NCBI GenBank assembly: GCA_038228695.1
Contig: JBBRPA010000007.1
Span: 12,245-76,244 of the forward strand
Direction: 5' to 3'
DNA: 64,000 nt
Origin: DASVRZ01 sp038228695
GTDB taxonomy: Bacteria > Verrucomicrobiota > Verrucomicrobiia > Chthoniobacterales > DASVRZ01
Below the pieces are notes generated by a model. The model was not told where the DNA came from. It saw nothing but the letters and a program-made list of their open reading frames with translations, and did not search any database. Below are positions 50,727-59,372 of this stretch, one piece after another (position 1 is the first letter of the stretch; the number at the start of each line of letters is the position of its first letter). The position numbers and the translations under genes were made by a program.

Positions 50727-51959
50727 ATGGGAATTTCCAAATGCCGTTTTTGTCAGGCGCCGCTCACGACTAATTTTGTCGATCTAGGGCTGTCGCCACT
50801 TTGCCAAAACATTATTCCGTTGGAAGACGCAGCGAAGCCCGAGGCCTTCTATCCATTGACCGTTTTTGTCTGCGAACAATGCAAACTGGTCCAGCTCGAT
50901 GAGTTTGTCAGCCCGTCGGAAATTTTCACCGAATACGCCTATTTCTCCAGCTACTCCGACAGCCTCGTCGCGCACGCGAAAAAATACGTGGAAACGATGG
51001 TCGAGCGATTGGCGCTCACATCGCAAAATCTCGTTGTCGAAATCGCCAGCAACGACGGCTACTTGCTGCAACACTTTCTACCACTCGGCATTCCCGTCAC
51101 TGGCATCGAGCCGGCAAAAAACGTTGGCGCAGTCGCACGCGAAAAAGGCATTCCCGTGGTTCACGAATTTTTGGGGGTGAAGACCGCCTCCGCGTTTTTG
51201 CAAGAGCGCGGCCCGGCCAGCCTTTTGTTAGGAAACAACGTGCTTGCCCACGTGCCTGACATCAATGACTTCGTCGAGGGCATGCGCATTCTCCTCGCAG
51301 AAAACGGAACGATCACGATGGAATTTCCTCACTTGCTGCGACTAATCGAAGGCAACCAGTTCGACACGATTTATCACGAGCATTTCTCCTATCTTTCGCT
51401 GCTCGCGGTGGAGAGAATTTTTGCCGCGCATGGCCTGACCGTGTTCGATGTCGAGGAATTGAAAATTCATGGAGGCTCGGTGCGAATCTTTGCTCGTCAC
51501 GCCGCGACTAAACCCGAGATCGGCGCCGGCCTACTCAAAGTCCGCGCCGACGAAACGGCGGCCGGATTCGAGTCGATGAGCGCCTACAGCGACTTCGGCG
51601 AACGCGTGAAATGCACAAAAAACTCGATCCTCACCAAACTCATCGAACTCAAATCGCAGGGCAAAACCATCGTTGGCTACGGTGCCCCCGGAAAAGGAAA
51701 CACTCTCCTGAACTATTGCGGCATCCGCACCGATTACCTCGACTACACGGTTGATCGCAACACCTACAAACAGGGCAAGCTATTGCCAGGGAGCCGCATC
51801 CCGGTTTATCCGGTCGAGAAAATCGCCGAGACGAAACCAGACTACGTTTTTATCCTTCCCTGGAATCTCACCAAAGAAATCACCGGCCAGCTCGCTTACA
51901 TCCGGGAGTGGGGCGGTAAATTTGTGGTTCCCATCCCGGAGGCGACAGTCCTAGACTAA
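50727..51959 (+). CDS. NDP-sugar C-methyltransferase (TylCIII/NovU-like)
   Basis: 410 aa. Residues about 5-55 form a zinc-finger N-terminal domain (CRFCQ ... FVCEQCKLVQLD), then a SAM fold with VVEIASNDGYLLQHFLPLGI and LLGNNVLAHVPDINDFVEG. The C-terminal third has KTIVGYGAPGKGNTLLNYCG and DYVFILPWNLTKEI, the extra domain of C-methyltransferases that put a methyl on C3 of 4-keto-6-deoxy sugars. First gene of a four-gene plus-strand run with a CTP sugar transferase, a deacetylase and an adjacent methyltransferase, so it probably makes a branched sugar for the surface glycan. Confidence 0.93.
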   Translation: MGISKCRFCQAPLTTNFVDLGLSPLCQNIIPLEDAAKPEAFYPLTVFVCEQCKLVQLDEFVSPSEIFTEYAYFSSYSDSLVAHAKKYVETMVERLALTSQNLVVEIASNDGYLLQHFLPLGIPVTGIEPAKNVGAVAREKGIPVVHEFLGVKTASAFLQERGPASLLLGNNVLAHVPDINDFVEGMRILLAENGTITMEFPHLLRLIEGNQFDTIYHEHFSYLSLLAVERIFAAHGLTVFDVEELKIHGGSVRIFARHAATKPEIGAGLLKVRADETAAGFESMSAYSDFGERVKCTKNSILTKLIELKSQGKTIVGYGAPGKGNTLLNYCGIRTDYLDYTVDRNTYKQGKLLPGSRIPVYPVEKIAETKPDYVFILPWNLTKEITGQLAYIREWGGKFVVPIPEATVLD

Positions 51960-51963
51960 CAAT

Positions 51964-52740
51964 ATGAAAGTCGTGCTGTTTTGCGGAGGAATGGGCATGC
52001 GCATGCGCGAGGCATCGGAGGCGTTGCCCAAGCCACTCGTGCAAATTGGCGATCGGCCGATCTTGCTGCATCTGATGAAATACTACGCCCACCACGGGCA
52101 TCGCGATTTTGTTCTCTGCCTCGGTTACAAAGGTGATGTGATCAAGGATTTCTTCCTAAATTACAACGAAAAGCTCGCCAACGATTTCACCCTAGCGAGC
52201 GGACGCCGCGAGGTCACTTTGCTGAACAACGAAATGCAAGACTGGACGATCAGCTTCGTGGACACTGGCCTGAACTCTAACATTGGCATGCGATTGAAGG
52301 CCGTCGAAAAATACCTCGATGGTGAAGACGCCTTTCTAGCGAACTACGCTGACGGCCTCGCGGATGTTCCACTCCCGAAAATGATTAGTGATTTCCACGC
52401 GGGCGGAAAGGTGGCGAGCTTTGTTAGTATTCGTCCGAAACAAACCTTCCACGTCGTGGAATGCGGGCCGGATGGAAAGGTCACCAGCATCGAGGAAATG
52501 GGGAATGCCGGGTTGTGGGTGAACGGCGGGTTCTTCGTTTTCAAACGGGAGATATTTCAATACATCAAAGACGGCGATGAGCTGGTCAACGAACCTTTCC
52601 AGCGTCTCATTGAGGAGAGCCAGCTCCACACTTATCAGCACACCGGTTTCTGGGCGTGCATGGACACCTTCAAGGAGAAACAGCAGTTCGACGATCTCTA
52701 CATGCGCGGCCATATGCCTTGGGCCGTCTGGCAAAAATAA
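51964..52740 (+). CDS. Glucose-1-phosphate cytidylyltransferase-like (RfbF) nucleotidyltransferase
   Basis: 258 aa, the RfbF size. The N-terminal VVLFCGGMGMRMREASEALP is the glycine-rich nucleotide loop of sugar nucleotidyltransferases; LPKPLVQIGDRPILLHLM and FLANYADGLADVPLPKMI, with the Asp-based metal site, follow, then GNAGLWVNGGFFVFKREIF. RfbF makes CDP-glucose, which RfbG dehydrates to a 4-keto-6-deoxy sugar that a C3-methyltransferase can modify; the RfbG gene itself is not in the window. It starts 4 bases after the methyltransferase stop. Confidence 0.92.
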   Translation: MKVVLFCGGMGMRMREASEALPKPLVQIGDRPILLHLMKYYAHHGHRDFVLCLGYKGDVIKDFFLNYNEKLANDFTLASGRREVTLLNNEMQDWTISFVDTGLNSNIGMRLKAVEKYLDGEDAFLANYADGLADVPLPKMISDFHAGGKVASFVSIRPKQTFHVVECGPDGKVTSIEEMGNAGLWVNGGFFVFKREIFQYIKDGDELVNEPFQRLIEESQLHTYQHTGFWACMDTFKEKQQFDDLYMRGHMPWAVWQK

Positions 52741-52745
52741 GCGCC

Positions 52746-53387
52746 ATGCTTTCCCTGCAATTTTCCAAAAAGCCGCGGCAGATTCTTCTCCTCGGTGCGC
52801 ACTCGGACGATATCGAGATTGGCTGCGGCGGCACCGTCCTCCAGCTTGTGGAAAAGTATCCCGACGCGCTCTTCGTTTGGGTTGTTTTTTGCTCCAACGA
52901 ACAACGAGCCGCCGAGGCCCGAGCGAGCGCCGACGCCTTTTTGGGGAAACAGGTTTTGCGCGATGTGCGGATTTTTTCGTTCCGCGATGGATTTCTTCCC
53001 TGGTCCGGAATCGAGGTGAAGGAGACGTTTGAAAAAATCAAGACCGACACCACGCCGGATTTAATTTTCACCCATACCCGCGACGACCGGCACCAAGATC
53101 ACCGCACGATTTGCGAACTCACTTGGAACACGTGGCGCGATCACACGATCTTGGAATACGAGATTCCAAAATACGACGGCGATCTCGGACATCCCACCGC
53201 GTTCACCGCGCTGACATCAGAGCAGGTCGCCGCCAAGGTGGATTTTTTGATGGAGTATTTCGGAACTCAACGCAGCAAACGTTGGTTCACTCCGGAGACT
53301 TTTCGCGCGCTGATGCGGATTCGCGGCATTGAGGCAGGAGTGGAAATGGCTGAGGCATTTTATACGCGAAAATTGCTCATTGGCTAA
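52746..53387 (+). CDS. PIG-L family deacetylase
   Basis: 213 aa from ATG 52746. The zinc site is ILLLGAHSDDIEIGCGGTV (Asp and His ligands at 19-22) with the second part DDRHQDHRTICELTW. These enzymes remove N-acetyl groups from sugars such as GlcNAc derivatives, or act in cell-wall glycan metabolism. In this operon it may deacetylate an amino sugar before methylation or acylation. Its last 11 bases overlap the convergent methyltransferase gene. Starts 5 bases after the RfbF-like gene. Confidence 0.93.
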   Translation: MLSLQFSKKPRQILLLGAHSDDIEIGCGGTVLQLVEKYPDALFVWVVFCSNEQRAAEARASADAFLGKQVLRDVRIFSFRDGFLPWSGIEVKETFEKIKTDTTPDLIFTHTRDDRHQDHRTICELTWNTWRDHTILEYEIPKYDGDLGHPTAFTALTSEQVAAKVDFLMEYFGTQRSKRWFTPETFRALMRIRGIEAGVEMAEAFYTRKLLIG

Positions 53388-54024
53388 TAACCCGCTGCCA
53401 CAGGTCGGACTGGATCATGCCCCGATCGAAGTGCGTCCTTTCTAGCAGTTGGTGGCCAGATTCGCGGAGCAAGGGGCCGGGCGGTGTTAGTTCTTGGGCC
53501 TCGACATCCGCCAGCCAGCGGAACAATCGGTAGGCCGTCCCCAGGCGCAGCTGCGCCCGCCAGCGTTCGATTCCGCCGGAGGGCAGGCAAAATTCCGCCA
53601 GCAACCAGCGTGCGTCGGGCGACTCTAGCAAGGTGATTTTTTTGATGATCTGCCGCATTTTTTCCGGCGGGAAACAGTCTAGGAAAAAATGCGTGACAAT
53701 GAGATCAAAGACGGTCCCGGTCGGTTTCCAATCCAGAAAATCTGCGCAGATCCACTCCACCCGCGCCGGATCGCCGCCGACAGATTTCCACGCATATCTG
53801 GCGCGTCGAAGCATCTTGGTGGATTCGTCGATCACCGTAATCTGCGCGTGAGGCAGGGCGGTCGCACATGCTGCGATAAATCGGCCGGTTCCCTCGCCAA
53901 CGATTAAGACCCGCCGTGCTTCCCGCACCCGATCCGCAAAGGCGACGCGGCCCCGCTGCATCTGGGAACCCGAAGAGACCCTCTCGATCGTTTGGTAACA
54001 GGATGCAATTCGGTCGAATTTCAA
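53377..54024 (-). CDS. Class I SAM-dependent methyltransferase
   Basis: 215 aa. Motif I RRVLIVGEGTGRFIAACATA, ITVIDESTKMLRRARYAW (motif II) and FDLIVTHFFLDCFPPEKM (motif IV to V) are clear. No extra domain. The short N-terminal MKFDRIASCYQTIERVSSG resembles quinone or small-molecule methyltransferases such as the UbiE-like group. Substrate unknown. It reads toward the PIG-L gene and starts 34 bases from the tRNA-Gln gene. Confidence 0.85.
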   Translation of the reverse strand: MKFDRIASCYQTIERVSSGSQMQRGRVAFADRVREARRVLIVGEGTGRFIAACATALPHAQITVIDESTKMLRRARYAWKSVGGDPARVEWICADFLDWKPTGTVFDLIVTHFFLDCFPPEKMRQIIKKITLLESPDARWLLAEFCLPSGGIERWRAQLRLGTAYRLFRWLADVEAQELTPPGPLLRESGHQLLERTHFDRGMIQSDLWQRVISQ

Positions 54025-54057
54025 GGCCGCCTGTTTGCTCGCTCGTTCTTGGAAAAA

Positions 54058-54128
54058 TTACCGCGCATGGATTCGAACCATGAATAAAGCCTCCAAAGGG
54101 CTCTGTGTTACCGTTACACCACGCGGCA
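54058..54128 (-). tRNA. tRNA-Gln (anticodon UUG)
   Basis: 71 nt on the minus strand. Acceptor TGCCGCG/CGCGGTA with A73, D-arm GTGT-AACGGTA-ACAC, anticodon arm GAGCC-CTTTGGA-GGCTT (anticodon TTG) and T-arm CATGG-TTCGAAT-CCATG all pair. U1-A72 is usual for tRNA-Gln. CCA is not encoded; TTTTTC follows the 3' end and can terminate it. Confidence 0.94.
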
Positions 54129-54224
54129 GTAGGTTTTCAGGATAATTTCAAACCGCCCATTTGCAAGTCCCGCCAGAAAAATTCTCCGTGCCCTTCTTCC
54201 CGGCTGCGGCTAGGTTTTCTGCCC

Positions 54225-54890
54225 ATGTCCGCCCACCTTGTCGCTGAAAATCTGCGCCGCTCGTTTAAGATCGGTCCGCGCAAGATCGACGTTTTACGCG
54301 GAATCACCCTCGAAATCAGCCGGGGCGAGTCGGTCTTTCTGGTTGGCGCGTCCGGCGCCGGAAAGACCACTCTTCTCTACACCCTCGCTGGTCTGGAGCG
54401 ACCCGAGGCTGGCACCGTCACGCTCGACGGCACCCCGCTTTACACCGGGAGCGAAAACGCCCTCGCCCGCCTGCGCAACCAGCAGATGGGTTTCGTTTTT
54501 CAGAGTTATTTTTTGCTCCCCGAACTGACCGCGTTGGAAAACGTCCTCGTCCCAGCCATGATCCGCGGCACCAACGCCCGGGATCGCGCCCTCTCCCTGC
54601 TCGAAACCGTCGGTCTCGCCGATCGACACCACCATTTACCCACCGAGCTTTCTGGCGGCGAACAACAGCGCGTCGCCATCGCCCGCGCCCTCATCAACGA
54701 CCCCGGCATTCTCTTCGCCGACGAACCGACCGGCAACCTCGATAGCACGACCGGCGGCGGAATCATGGATTTACTCCTTGCCCTTGTCCGCGAACGGGCG
54801 AAAACATTAGTCGTCGTCACCCATGACGCCCGCCTCGCCGCCCGTGGCGATCGCAAACTGGAGGTCGCCGACGGAATTTTGAAAAACTAG
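54225..54890 (+). CDS. ABC transporter ATP-binding protein, LolD-like
   Basis: 221 aa from ATG 54225 (residue numbering from there). Walker A GASGAGKTTLLYTLAG near 40, Q-loop MGFVFQSYFLLPELTA, signature LSGGEQQRVAIARAL and Walker B PGILFADEPTGNLDS are all intact, with the long LolD-type loop between. LolD drives release of lipoproteins from the inner membrane in the Lol pathway; related FtsE/MacB-type ATPases look alike, so the exact partner is open. No lolC or lolE permease gene is adjacent. Followed 12 bases later by ilvE. Confidence 0.9.
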   Translation: MSAHLVAENLRRSFKIGPRKIDVLRGITLEISRGESVFLVGASGAGKTTLLYTLAGLERPEAGTVTLDGTPLYTGSENALARLRNQQMGFVFQSYFLLPELTALENVLVPAMIRGTNARDRALSLLETVGLADRHHHLPTELSGGEQQRVAIARALINDPGILFADEPTGNLDSTTGGGIMDLLLALVRERAKTLVVVTHDARLAARGDRKLEVADGILKN

Positions 54891-54902
54891 CACCGCAAAT
54901 CC

Positions 54903-55775
54903 ATGAAAATCTATCTCGACGGCCAATTCCTCGATCAGGAAAACGCCAAAATCTCCGTCTTCGACCACGGCCTCCTTTACGGTGACGGCATTTTCGAGGG
55001 CATCCGCTTTTACAACGACCGCGTCTTCCGCCTCGACGAACACATCGACCGCCTCTGGGATTCCGGCGCTGCGATCATGCTCACCATCCCCTGCACCAAA
55101 GCGGAGATGATCGAAAATACCCTGGAAACCATCCGCCAGAACAACCTCCACGAAGGCTACATCCGCCTCGTCGTCACGCGTGGCGTCGGCAGCCTCGGCC
55201 TCAGCCCGAGCCTTTGCCCGAAAGCCACCGTCTTTATCATCGCCGCCGCCATCAGCCTATACCCCGCCGAGGCCTACGAGAAGGGCCTGATCGTCGTGAC
55301 CACCGGCACGCGCCGCATCGGGCCTGCTGCTTTGCCGCCGACCGTCAAATCGCTCAATTACCTCAACAACATCCTCGCCAAAATCGAGGCCAACAACGCC
55401 GGCGCAGGCGAGGGCCTGATGCTCAACGAGCAGGGCTACGTCGCCGAGTGCACCGGGGATAACATTTTTGCGATCAAGAACGGTAAAATCATCACCCCGT
55501 CGGCCAGCGCGGGCGCTCTTTGCGGCATCACGCGGCAAGCCGCGATCGACATCTGTGGCGAATTTGAGATCCCAGTGTCCGAACCCCAAATCACCCGTTA
55601 CGACCTCTACACCGCCGACGAAATCTTCCTCACTGGCACGGCAGCGGAAGTCATTCCGGTCATCAAACTCGACGCTCGCACGATTGGAGACGGCACCCCT
55701 GGCCCGATCACGAAAAAGCTCATCGCCCGCTTCCGCGAACTAGCCAATACCACCGGAACGCCGATTTATAAGTAA
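54903..55775 (+). CDS. ilvE: Branched-chain amino-acid aminotransferase
   Basis: 290 aa. The fold-type IV PLP enzyme landmarks are present: VFDHGLLYGDGIFEGIRFYN near the N-terminus, PTVKSLNYLNNILAKIEA with the Schiff-base lysine (Lys of VKSLNYL), and GYVAECTGDNIFAIKNGKI, then EIFLTGTAAEVIPV. It interconverts Leu, Ile, Val and their 2-oxo acids using glutamate. D-amino-acid aminotransferase and aminodeoxychorismate lyase share the fold, but the SLNYLNN and E-C-T-G-DN blocks favour IlvE. Probably co-transcribed with the LolD-like gene; followed by tRNA genes. Confidence 0.93.
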   Translation: MKIYLDGQFLDQENAKISVFDHGLLYGDGIFEGIRFYNDRVFRLDEHIDRLWDSGAAIMLTIPCTKAEMIENTLETIRQNNLHEGYIRLVVTRGVGSLGLSPSLCPKATVFIIAAAISLYPAEAYEKGLIVVTTGTRRIGPAALPPTVKSLNYLNNILAKIEANNAGAGEGLMLNEQGYVAECTGDNIFAIKNGKIITPSASAGALCGITRQAAIDICGEFEIPVSEPQITRYDLYTADEIFLTGTAAEVIPVIKLDARTIGDGTPGPITKKLIARFRELANTTGTPIYK

Positions 55776-55840
55776 TTTCGGGGACGCAACAACCCGCTTG
55801 TCATCGGGCGTTTCCGGTTTATTATCTTTTCCACCAAAAC

Positions 55841-55913
55841 GGCGCATTCGACTAGTCGGTTAGGTCACAGCCCTCTCAAGGCTGGTGGACGGGTTCGAGT
55901 CCCGTATGCGCTA
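55841..55913 (+). tRNA. tRNA-Glu (anticodon CUC)
   Basis: 73 nt. Acceptor GGCGCAT/ATGCGCT with a G1-U72 wobble pair and A73; D-arm GAC-GTC around AGTCGGTTAG; anticodon arm CAGCC-CTCTCAA-GGCTG (anticodon CTC); T-arm ACGGG-TTCGAGT-CCCGT. No encoded CCA. Followed by a T-run and, 13 bases later, by tRNA-Cys. Confidence 0.85.
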
Positions 55914-55926
55914 CTTTTTCCTATCC

Positions 55927-56001
55927 GGCGGGGTAGCCAAGTGGTAAGGCAGGGCTCTGCAAAAGCCCTATTCAGGGGTTCGATTCCCCTCCCCGCCTCC
56001 A
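55927..56001 (+). tRNA. tRNA-Cys (anticodon GCA)
   Basis: 75 nt with encoded CCA. Acceptor GGCGGGG/CCCCGCC, U73 (a Cys identity element), anticodon arm GGGCT-CTGCAAA-AGCCC (anticodon GCA), T-arm AGGGG-TTCGATT-CCCCT. All stems pair. Same strand as tRNA-Glu and probably the same transcript. Confidence 0.97.
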
Positions 56002-56029
56002 GTTTTGGGCTGTTTGTGATTTCCCAAAC

Positions 56030-57955
56030 GTGACTTCGCTGCCAAATACAAAACCCATCCTCTCTCCGGCGATCGTCCTTCTCGTTGTGCTCGTGCTGCT
56101 GGCGGCGTATGCCAACCATTTCCAAAATGCTTTCCATTTCGACGATTCGCATACGATCGAAAACAACCTCGCCATCCGTGACCTCGCCAATATCCCGCGC
56201 TTTTTTCGCGATGCGACGACCTTTAGTTCCCTGCCGAGCAACCAATCTTACCGTCCGCTCGTCTCCACCCTGCTCGCGGTCAGCTACGCGCTCGGCGGCG
56301 GCCTAACCCCGGTCTGGTTTCACCTCCCGATTTTCCTCCTCCATGTCGCGGTCGTCCTGCTGCTAGTCGTCGTCCTTAAGTCTCTGCTCGACGCAGTCCA
56401 TCCGGCGGCGCCCAATGCTCCGATCGCTCTCCTCGCCGCGATCGGCTTTGGTCTGCATCCAGCTAACGCGGACACGGTTAACTACATCATCGCCTCCTCC
56501 GACGTGCTCTCCACGTTGGGCATCCTTGCGTCTTTTGCGCTCTACCTAACGGTCCCGGGCTCACGCAAGTTTTCGCTTTTTGTCCTCCCTGCCGCGATGG
56601 CCGTGCTGGCCAAACCACCCGCCGCCATCTTCGCTCTGCTCTTCGCTTTTTACAGCCTGCTCTTTCTAAAAAACCCGAAACCTGCCGGTTGGCGCGAACA
56701 TCTTAACCAACTGCTCCCAGCGTTTGCCTGGTGCGGCGCAGCGGTCTGGCTTGTCCAAATCATGACGCCCCACACGTGGGTCGCGGGCGGGGTCAATACC
56801 CACGATTATCTCATCACCCAACCGTATGTCGCGGCGGTTTATTTTCGGACCTTTTTTTTCCCGTACGACCTGAGCGCGGATTACGATCTGACGCCGTTCG
56901 CGAGTGTGGCGACGGCGAACTTTTGGATCGGAGCAATTTTCTTAACGATGATTCTGGCGACAACGGTCGCCCTCTGTCGGCGGCCGGAGACACGCGTGAT
57001 CGGGTTCGGACTCGGTTGGTTTGTCATCGGTCTGCTGCCAACTTCGCTCCTGCCGCTGGCCGAGGTGATGAACGATCACCGCACGTTTCTCCCGTATGCG
57101 GGCCTCGTGATTTCACTCGCTGGCCTCGTGGCACTAGTCTCGCAAAAATGGCCCGGGCCGGTCACGCGCCGGAGGATTTTTCTTGCGACCCTCGTGATCC
57201 TAACCGCCGCTGGGGTTAGCACCTATCAACGTAATAAAATCTGGCGGACCGAGGAATCGCTCTGGCGCGATGTGACCATTAAAAGCCCCCGCAACGGACG
57301 CGGCCTAATGAATTATGGCAATGTCCTCATGGCTCGGGGCGATTACGCCGGGGCGCGCGATTATTTTCTCCGAGCGCTTCAATTCGCACCGCGCTATCCG
57401 ACCTTGTTTATCAATCTCGCCGTGCTCGACGCCGCGACTGGACGGATCAACGAGGCCGAAGACCGCTTCGTAACCGCTTTGCAACTCGCCCCGGCGAATC
57501 CGGAAAGTTACACCTTTTACGGCCGCTTTCTGATGGAAAAAAATCGCTCCGCAGAAGCGGTTACTTTTTTGGAAAAAGCCCTCGCGCTCAGTCCCGACGA
57601 TGCCATGGCGCGGGATCTTTTACCGAAAGGCCGCGCGTCTGCCACCGCGCATCCGCCGACACCCGACTCGCTGCTCGCGCTCAGTTTGCAATACGATCGC
57701 ATGGGCCGTTATACCGACTCCATTGCTGTCTGCCGCGAGGCGCTTGCGCTCCGTTCCAATTTTCCAGCAGCGTGGAATAACATCGGCTCTGCGCTCAATC
57801 AACTGGGCCGGTTTAGCGAGGCGGCCGACGCCCTTGAAGAAGCTCTCCGACTGAAGCCCGACTTCGTCCTCGCCCGGAATAATTTGCAATACGCCCGCGC
57901 CCAAGCCCGGGCCGTGGCGCCCAAGATTTCCGCACCTTCTCCTAGCGATAAGTAG
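56030..57955 (+). CDS. TPR-containing polytopic membrane protein (TMTC-like)
   Basis: 641 aa from a GTG start. The N-terminal about 400 residues hold roughly ten membrane helices; near residue 33 is FHFDDSHTIENNLAIRDLAN, the D-D loop seen in TMTC-type and Pmt-like glycosyltransferases. The C-terminal about 220 residues are TPR repeats (YAGARDYFLRALQFAPRYPT, FSEAADALEEALRLKPDFV). Such bacterial proteins are often annotated as O-mannosyl- or O-GlcNAc-transferase-like but have no shown substrate. GTG 56030 is the only good start after the tRNA-Cys gene. Convergent with the repeat-protein gene, ends overlapping by 14 bases. Confidence 0.85.
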   Translation: MTSLPNTKPILSPAIVLLVVLVLLAAYANHFQNAFHFDDSHTIENNLAIRDLANIPRFFRDATTFSSLPSNQSYRPLVSTLLAVSYALGGGLTPVWFHLPIFLLHVAVVLLLVVVLKSLLDAVHPAAPNAPIALLAAIGFGLHPANADTVNYIIASSDVLSTLGILASFALYLTVPGSRKFSLFVLPAAMAVLAKPPAAIFALLFAFYSLLFLKNPKPAGWREHLNQLLPAFAWCGAAVWLVQIMTPHTWVAGGVNTHDYLITQPYVAAVYFRTFFFPYDLSADYDLTPFASVATANFWIGAIFLTMILATTVALCRRPETRVIGFGLGWFVIGLLPTSLLPLAEVMNDHRTFLPYAGLVISLAGLVALVSQKWPGPVTRRRIFLATLVILTAAGVSTYQRNKIWRTEESLWRDVTIKSPRNGRGLMNYGNVLMARGDYAGARDYFLRALQFAPRYPTLFINLAVLDAATGRINEAEDRFVTALQLAPANPESYTFYGRFLMEKNRSAEAVTFLEKALALSPDDAMARDLLPKGRASATAHPPTPDSLLALSLQYDRMGRYTDSIAVCREALALRSNFPAAWNNIGSALNQLGRFSEAADALEEALRLKPDFVLARNNLQYARAQARAVAPKISAPSPSDK

Positions 57956-58403
57956 CCGAACCAGCCGTCGCGCCATTGGGTTCGCGGAGACTCACACTTC
58001 GTCCGTTTGTGCTCGTCGTAGCGCGAATCGATCCGTTGGGATTGCGAAAGGTCGCCCGGTCATCGGAACCACTGGCGGTGCAGGCGGTTGAACCATTGGC
58101 GTTGCGGAAAGTCTGGGAGCTCCCCTGCGTGCTAGCGGTGCTCACGATCGATCCGTTACTGGAGCGAAAAGTTGTCCGATTGCCGGAACTATCCGCCGTC
58201 GCCGCGATCGAGCCATTTGCGGCCCGAATCGTGGTCCGCCCGCCGCTGCTGCTGGAAGTGTAAAGAACGGACCCGTTGGCTGAGCGGAGCGTCGCATTTT
58301 TTCCGGTCATTACGGCCAGCTGCTCGCAAGTTGGCGGGTCCCCGGCTCGCAGGGTGACTAACATGCAGAGAAAAAAACATGCGCTGAAAATTATCCGGAT
58401 CAT
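57942..58403 (-). CDS. Secreted 20-residue-repeat protein
   Basis: 153 aa from the ATG at 58403. Residues 1-20 are a signal peptide ending TLRAG. From about residue 38 to the end there are six repeats of exactly 20 residues, each with a [TS][FLI]Rxx NG start: TLRSANGS, TIRAANGS, TFRSSNGS, TFRNANGS, TFRNPNGS and SLREPNGA. The DNA period is therefore 60 bases. Regular spacing and Asn-Gly turns suggest a narrow beta-solenoid. Cys residues are few (one in EQL part, one in repeat 4). No family is recognised. Minus strand, convergent with the TPR gene and divergent from ubiA. Confidence 0.85.
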   Translation of the reverse strand: MIRIIFSACFFLCMLVTLRAGDPPTCEQLAVMTGKNATLRSANGSVLYTSSSSGGRTTIRAANGSIAATADSSGNRTTFRSSNGSIVSTASTQGSSQTFRNANGSTACTASGSDDRATFRNPNGSIRATTSTNGRSVSLREPNGATAGSATYR

Positions 58404-58475
58404 ACTTTCTTCGACCACCGCTTCCGCAATTTATTCAAATCCCGATGTGGCGCGGGTTGTGTCATAGCCTGCCCT

Positions 58476-59372
58476 GTGCGAGAGAAACCCACCTTGTCCA
58501 CCTCGACCGCGCTGCATCGAACCCCGTTTCTTCTCCGCCTTGGCGAATTCGTCCGCTTTTCGCATACCGTTTTTGCTCTGCCCTTCGCCCTCATCGCTTT
58601 CCTCGTTGCCACAAGCGGAAAAATCCCGCTCCCACTCCTCGGCTGGGTGCTCTTGTGCATGGTCGCCGCCCGCACCGCCGCGATGTGCTTCAACCGCCTC
58701 GCAGACTGGGAGATCGACAAAAAAAACCCACGCACTGTCCGACGCCACACTCTCATCGCAAAGCCAATCGGTTGGCTCATCCTCGCGCTCAGCCTCACCG
58801 TCCTTTTCCTTGCCGCCTCGCGTATCAATCGCCTCAGCCTCGCCCTGAGCCCACTGATGGTTGCGGTCATCTTTTTTTACTCCCTTACGAAACGCTTTAC
58901 TGCCTACTCCCATTTCTTCCTCGGCCTCGCACTCTGCCTAGCCCCGATTGGCGCGTGGATGGCTGTGACCGGGGAAATGCGCTCGCTCGTTCCGTATCTG
59001 CTCGGCGCGGCAGTACTCTGCTGGACGTTTGGGTTCGACCTCATCTACTCCACGATGGACGCCGAGTTCGACCGGGCGGCGGGACTGTTTAGTTTTCCAT
59101 CGCGTTACGGCATTCCGGCTGCGCTACGCCTAGCCCGCGCGCTCCATGTCGTCGCGTTCTTCGGGTTTGCCGCCTTCGGCTGGCTAGCGCACCTCGGCTG
59201 GGCCTACACGGCGGCCTGCGCTTTCACGCTTTACCAACTGGCCGTGGAACATCGCCACGCAAAAAATCCCGACCCCAGCTCGATCAACAAAGCCTTCTTC
59301 GAAGCCAACGCCTTCGTCAGCCTCGCTCTGCTCGCGGGCACTTGCTTCGATATTTTTCTCCTTCGCAGCTAG
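58476..59372 (+). CDS. UbiA-family prenyltransferase (quinone biosynthesis, MqnP/UbiA-like)
   Basis: 298 aa from a GTG, with eight or nine membrane helices. First aspartate motif CFNRLADWEIDKKNPRT, second motif FDLIYSTMDAEFDRAAGL; both Asp-rich Mg-diphosphate sites are present. The protein joins a polyprenyl chain to an aromatic acceptor. The narrow group is most like the 4-hydroxybenzoate-type/MqnP enzymes often found in menaquinone (futalosine) pathways, but no other quinone gene is next to it. Ends 4 bases inside the convergent GH57 gene. Confidence 0.9.
   Translation: MREKPTLSTSTALHRTPFLLRLGEFVRFSHTVFALPFALIAFLVATSGKIPLPLLGWVLLCMVAARTAAMCFNRLADWEIDKKNPRTVRRHTLIAKPIGWLILALSLTVLFLAASRINRLSLALSPLMVAVIFFYSLTKRFTAYSHFFLGLALCLAPIGAWMAVTGEMRSLVPYLLGAAVLCWTFGFDLIYSTMDAEFDRAAGLFSFPSRYGIPAALRLARALHVVAFFGFAAFGWLAHLGWAYTAACAFTLYQLAVEHRHAKNPDPSSINKAFFEANAFVSLALLAGTCFDIFLLRS

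Noticed and set aside
54058..54128. tRNA-Gln as an integration site bordering the sugar-modification genes
   Set aside because: No second copy of its 3' end was noticed in the window and no integrase gene is near.
57942..58403. 60-base spaced repeats resembling a CRISPR-like array
   Set aside because: The repeats are imperfect, without unique spacers, and lie in one open frame with a signal peptide and an exact 20-codon period, so they are coding repeats.
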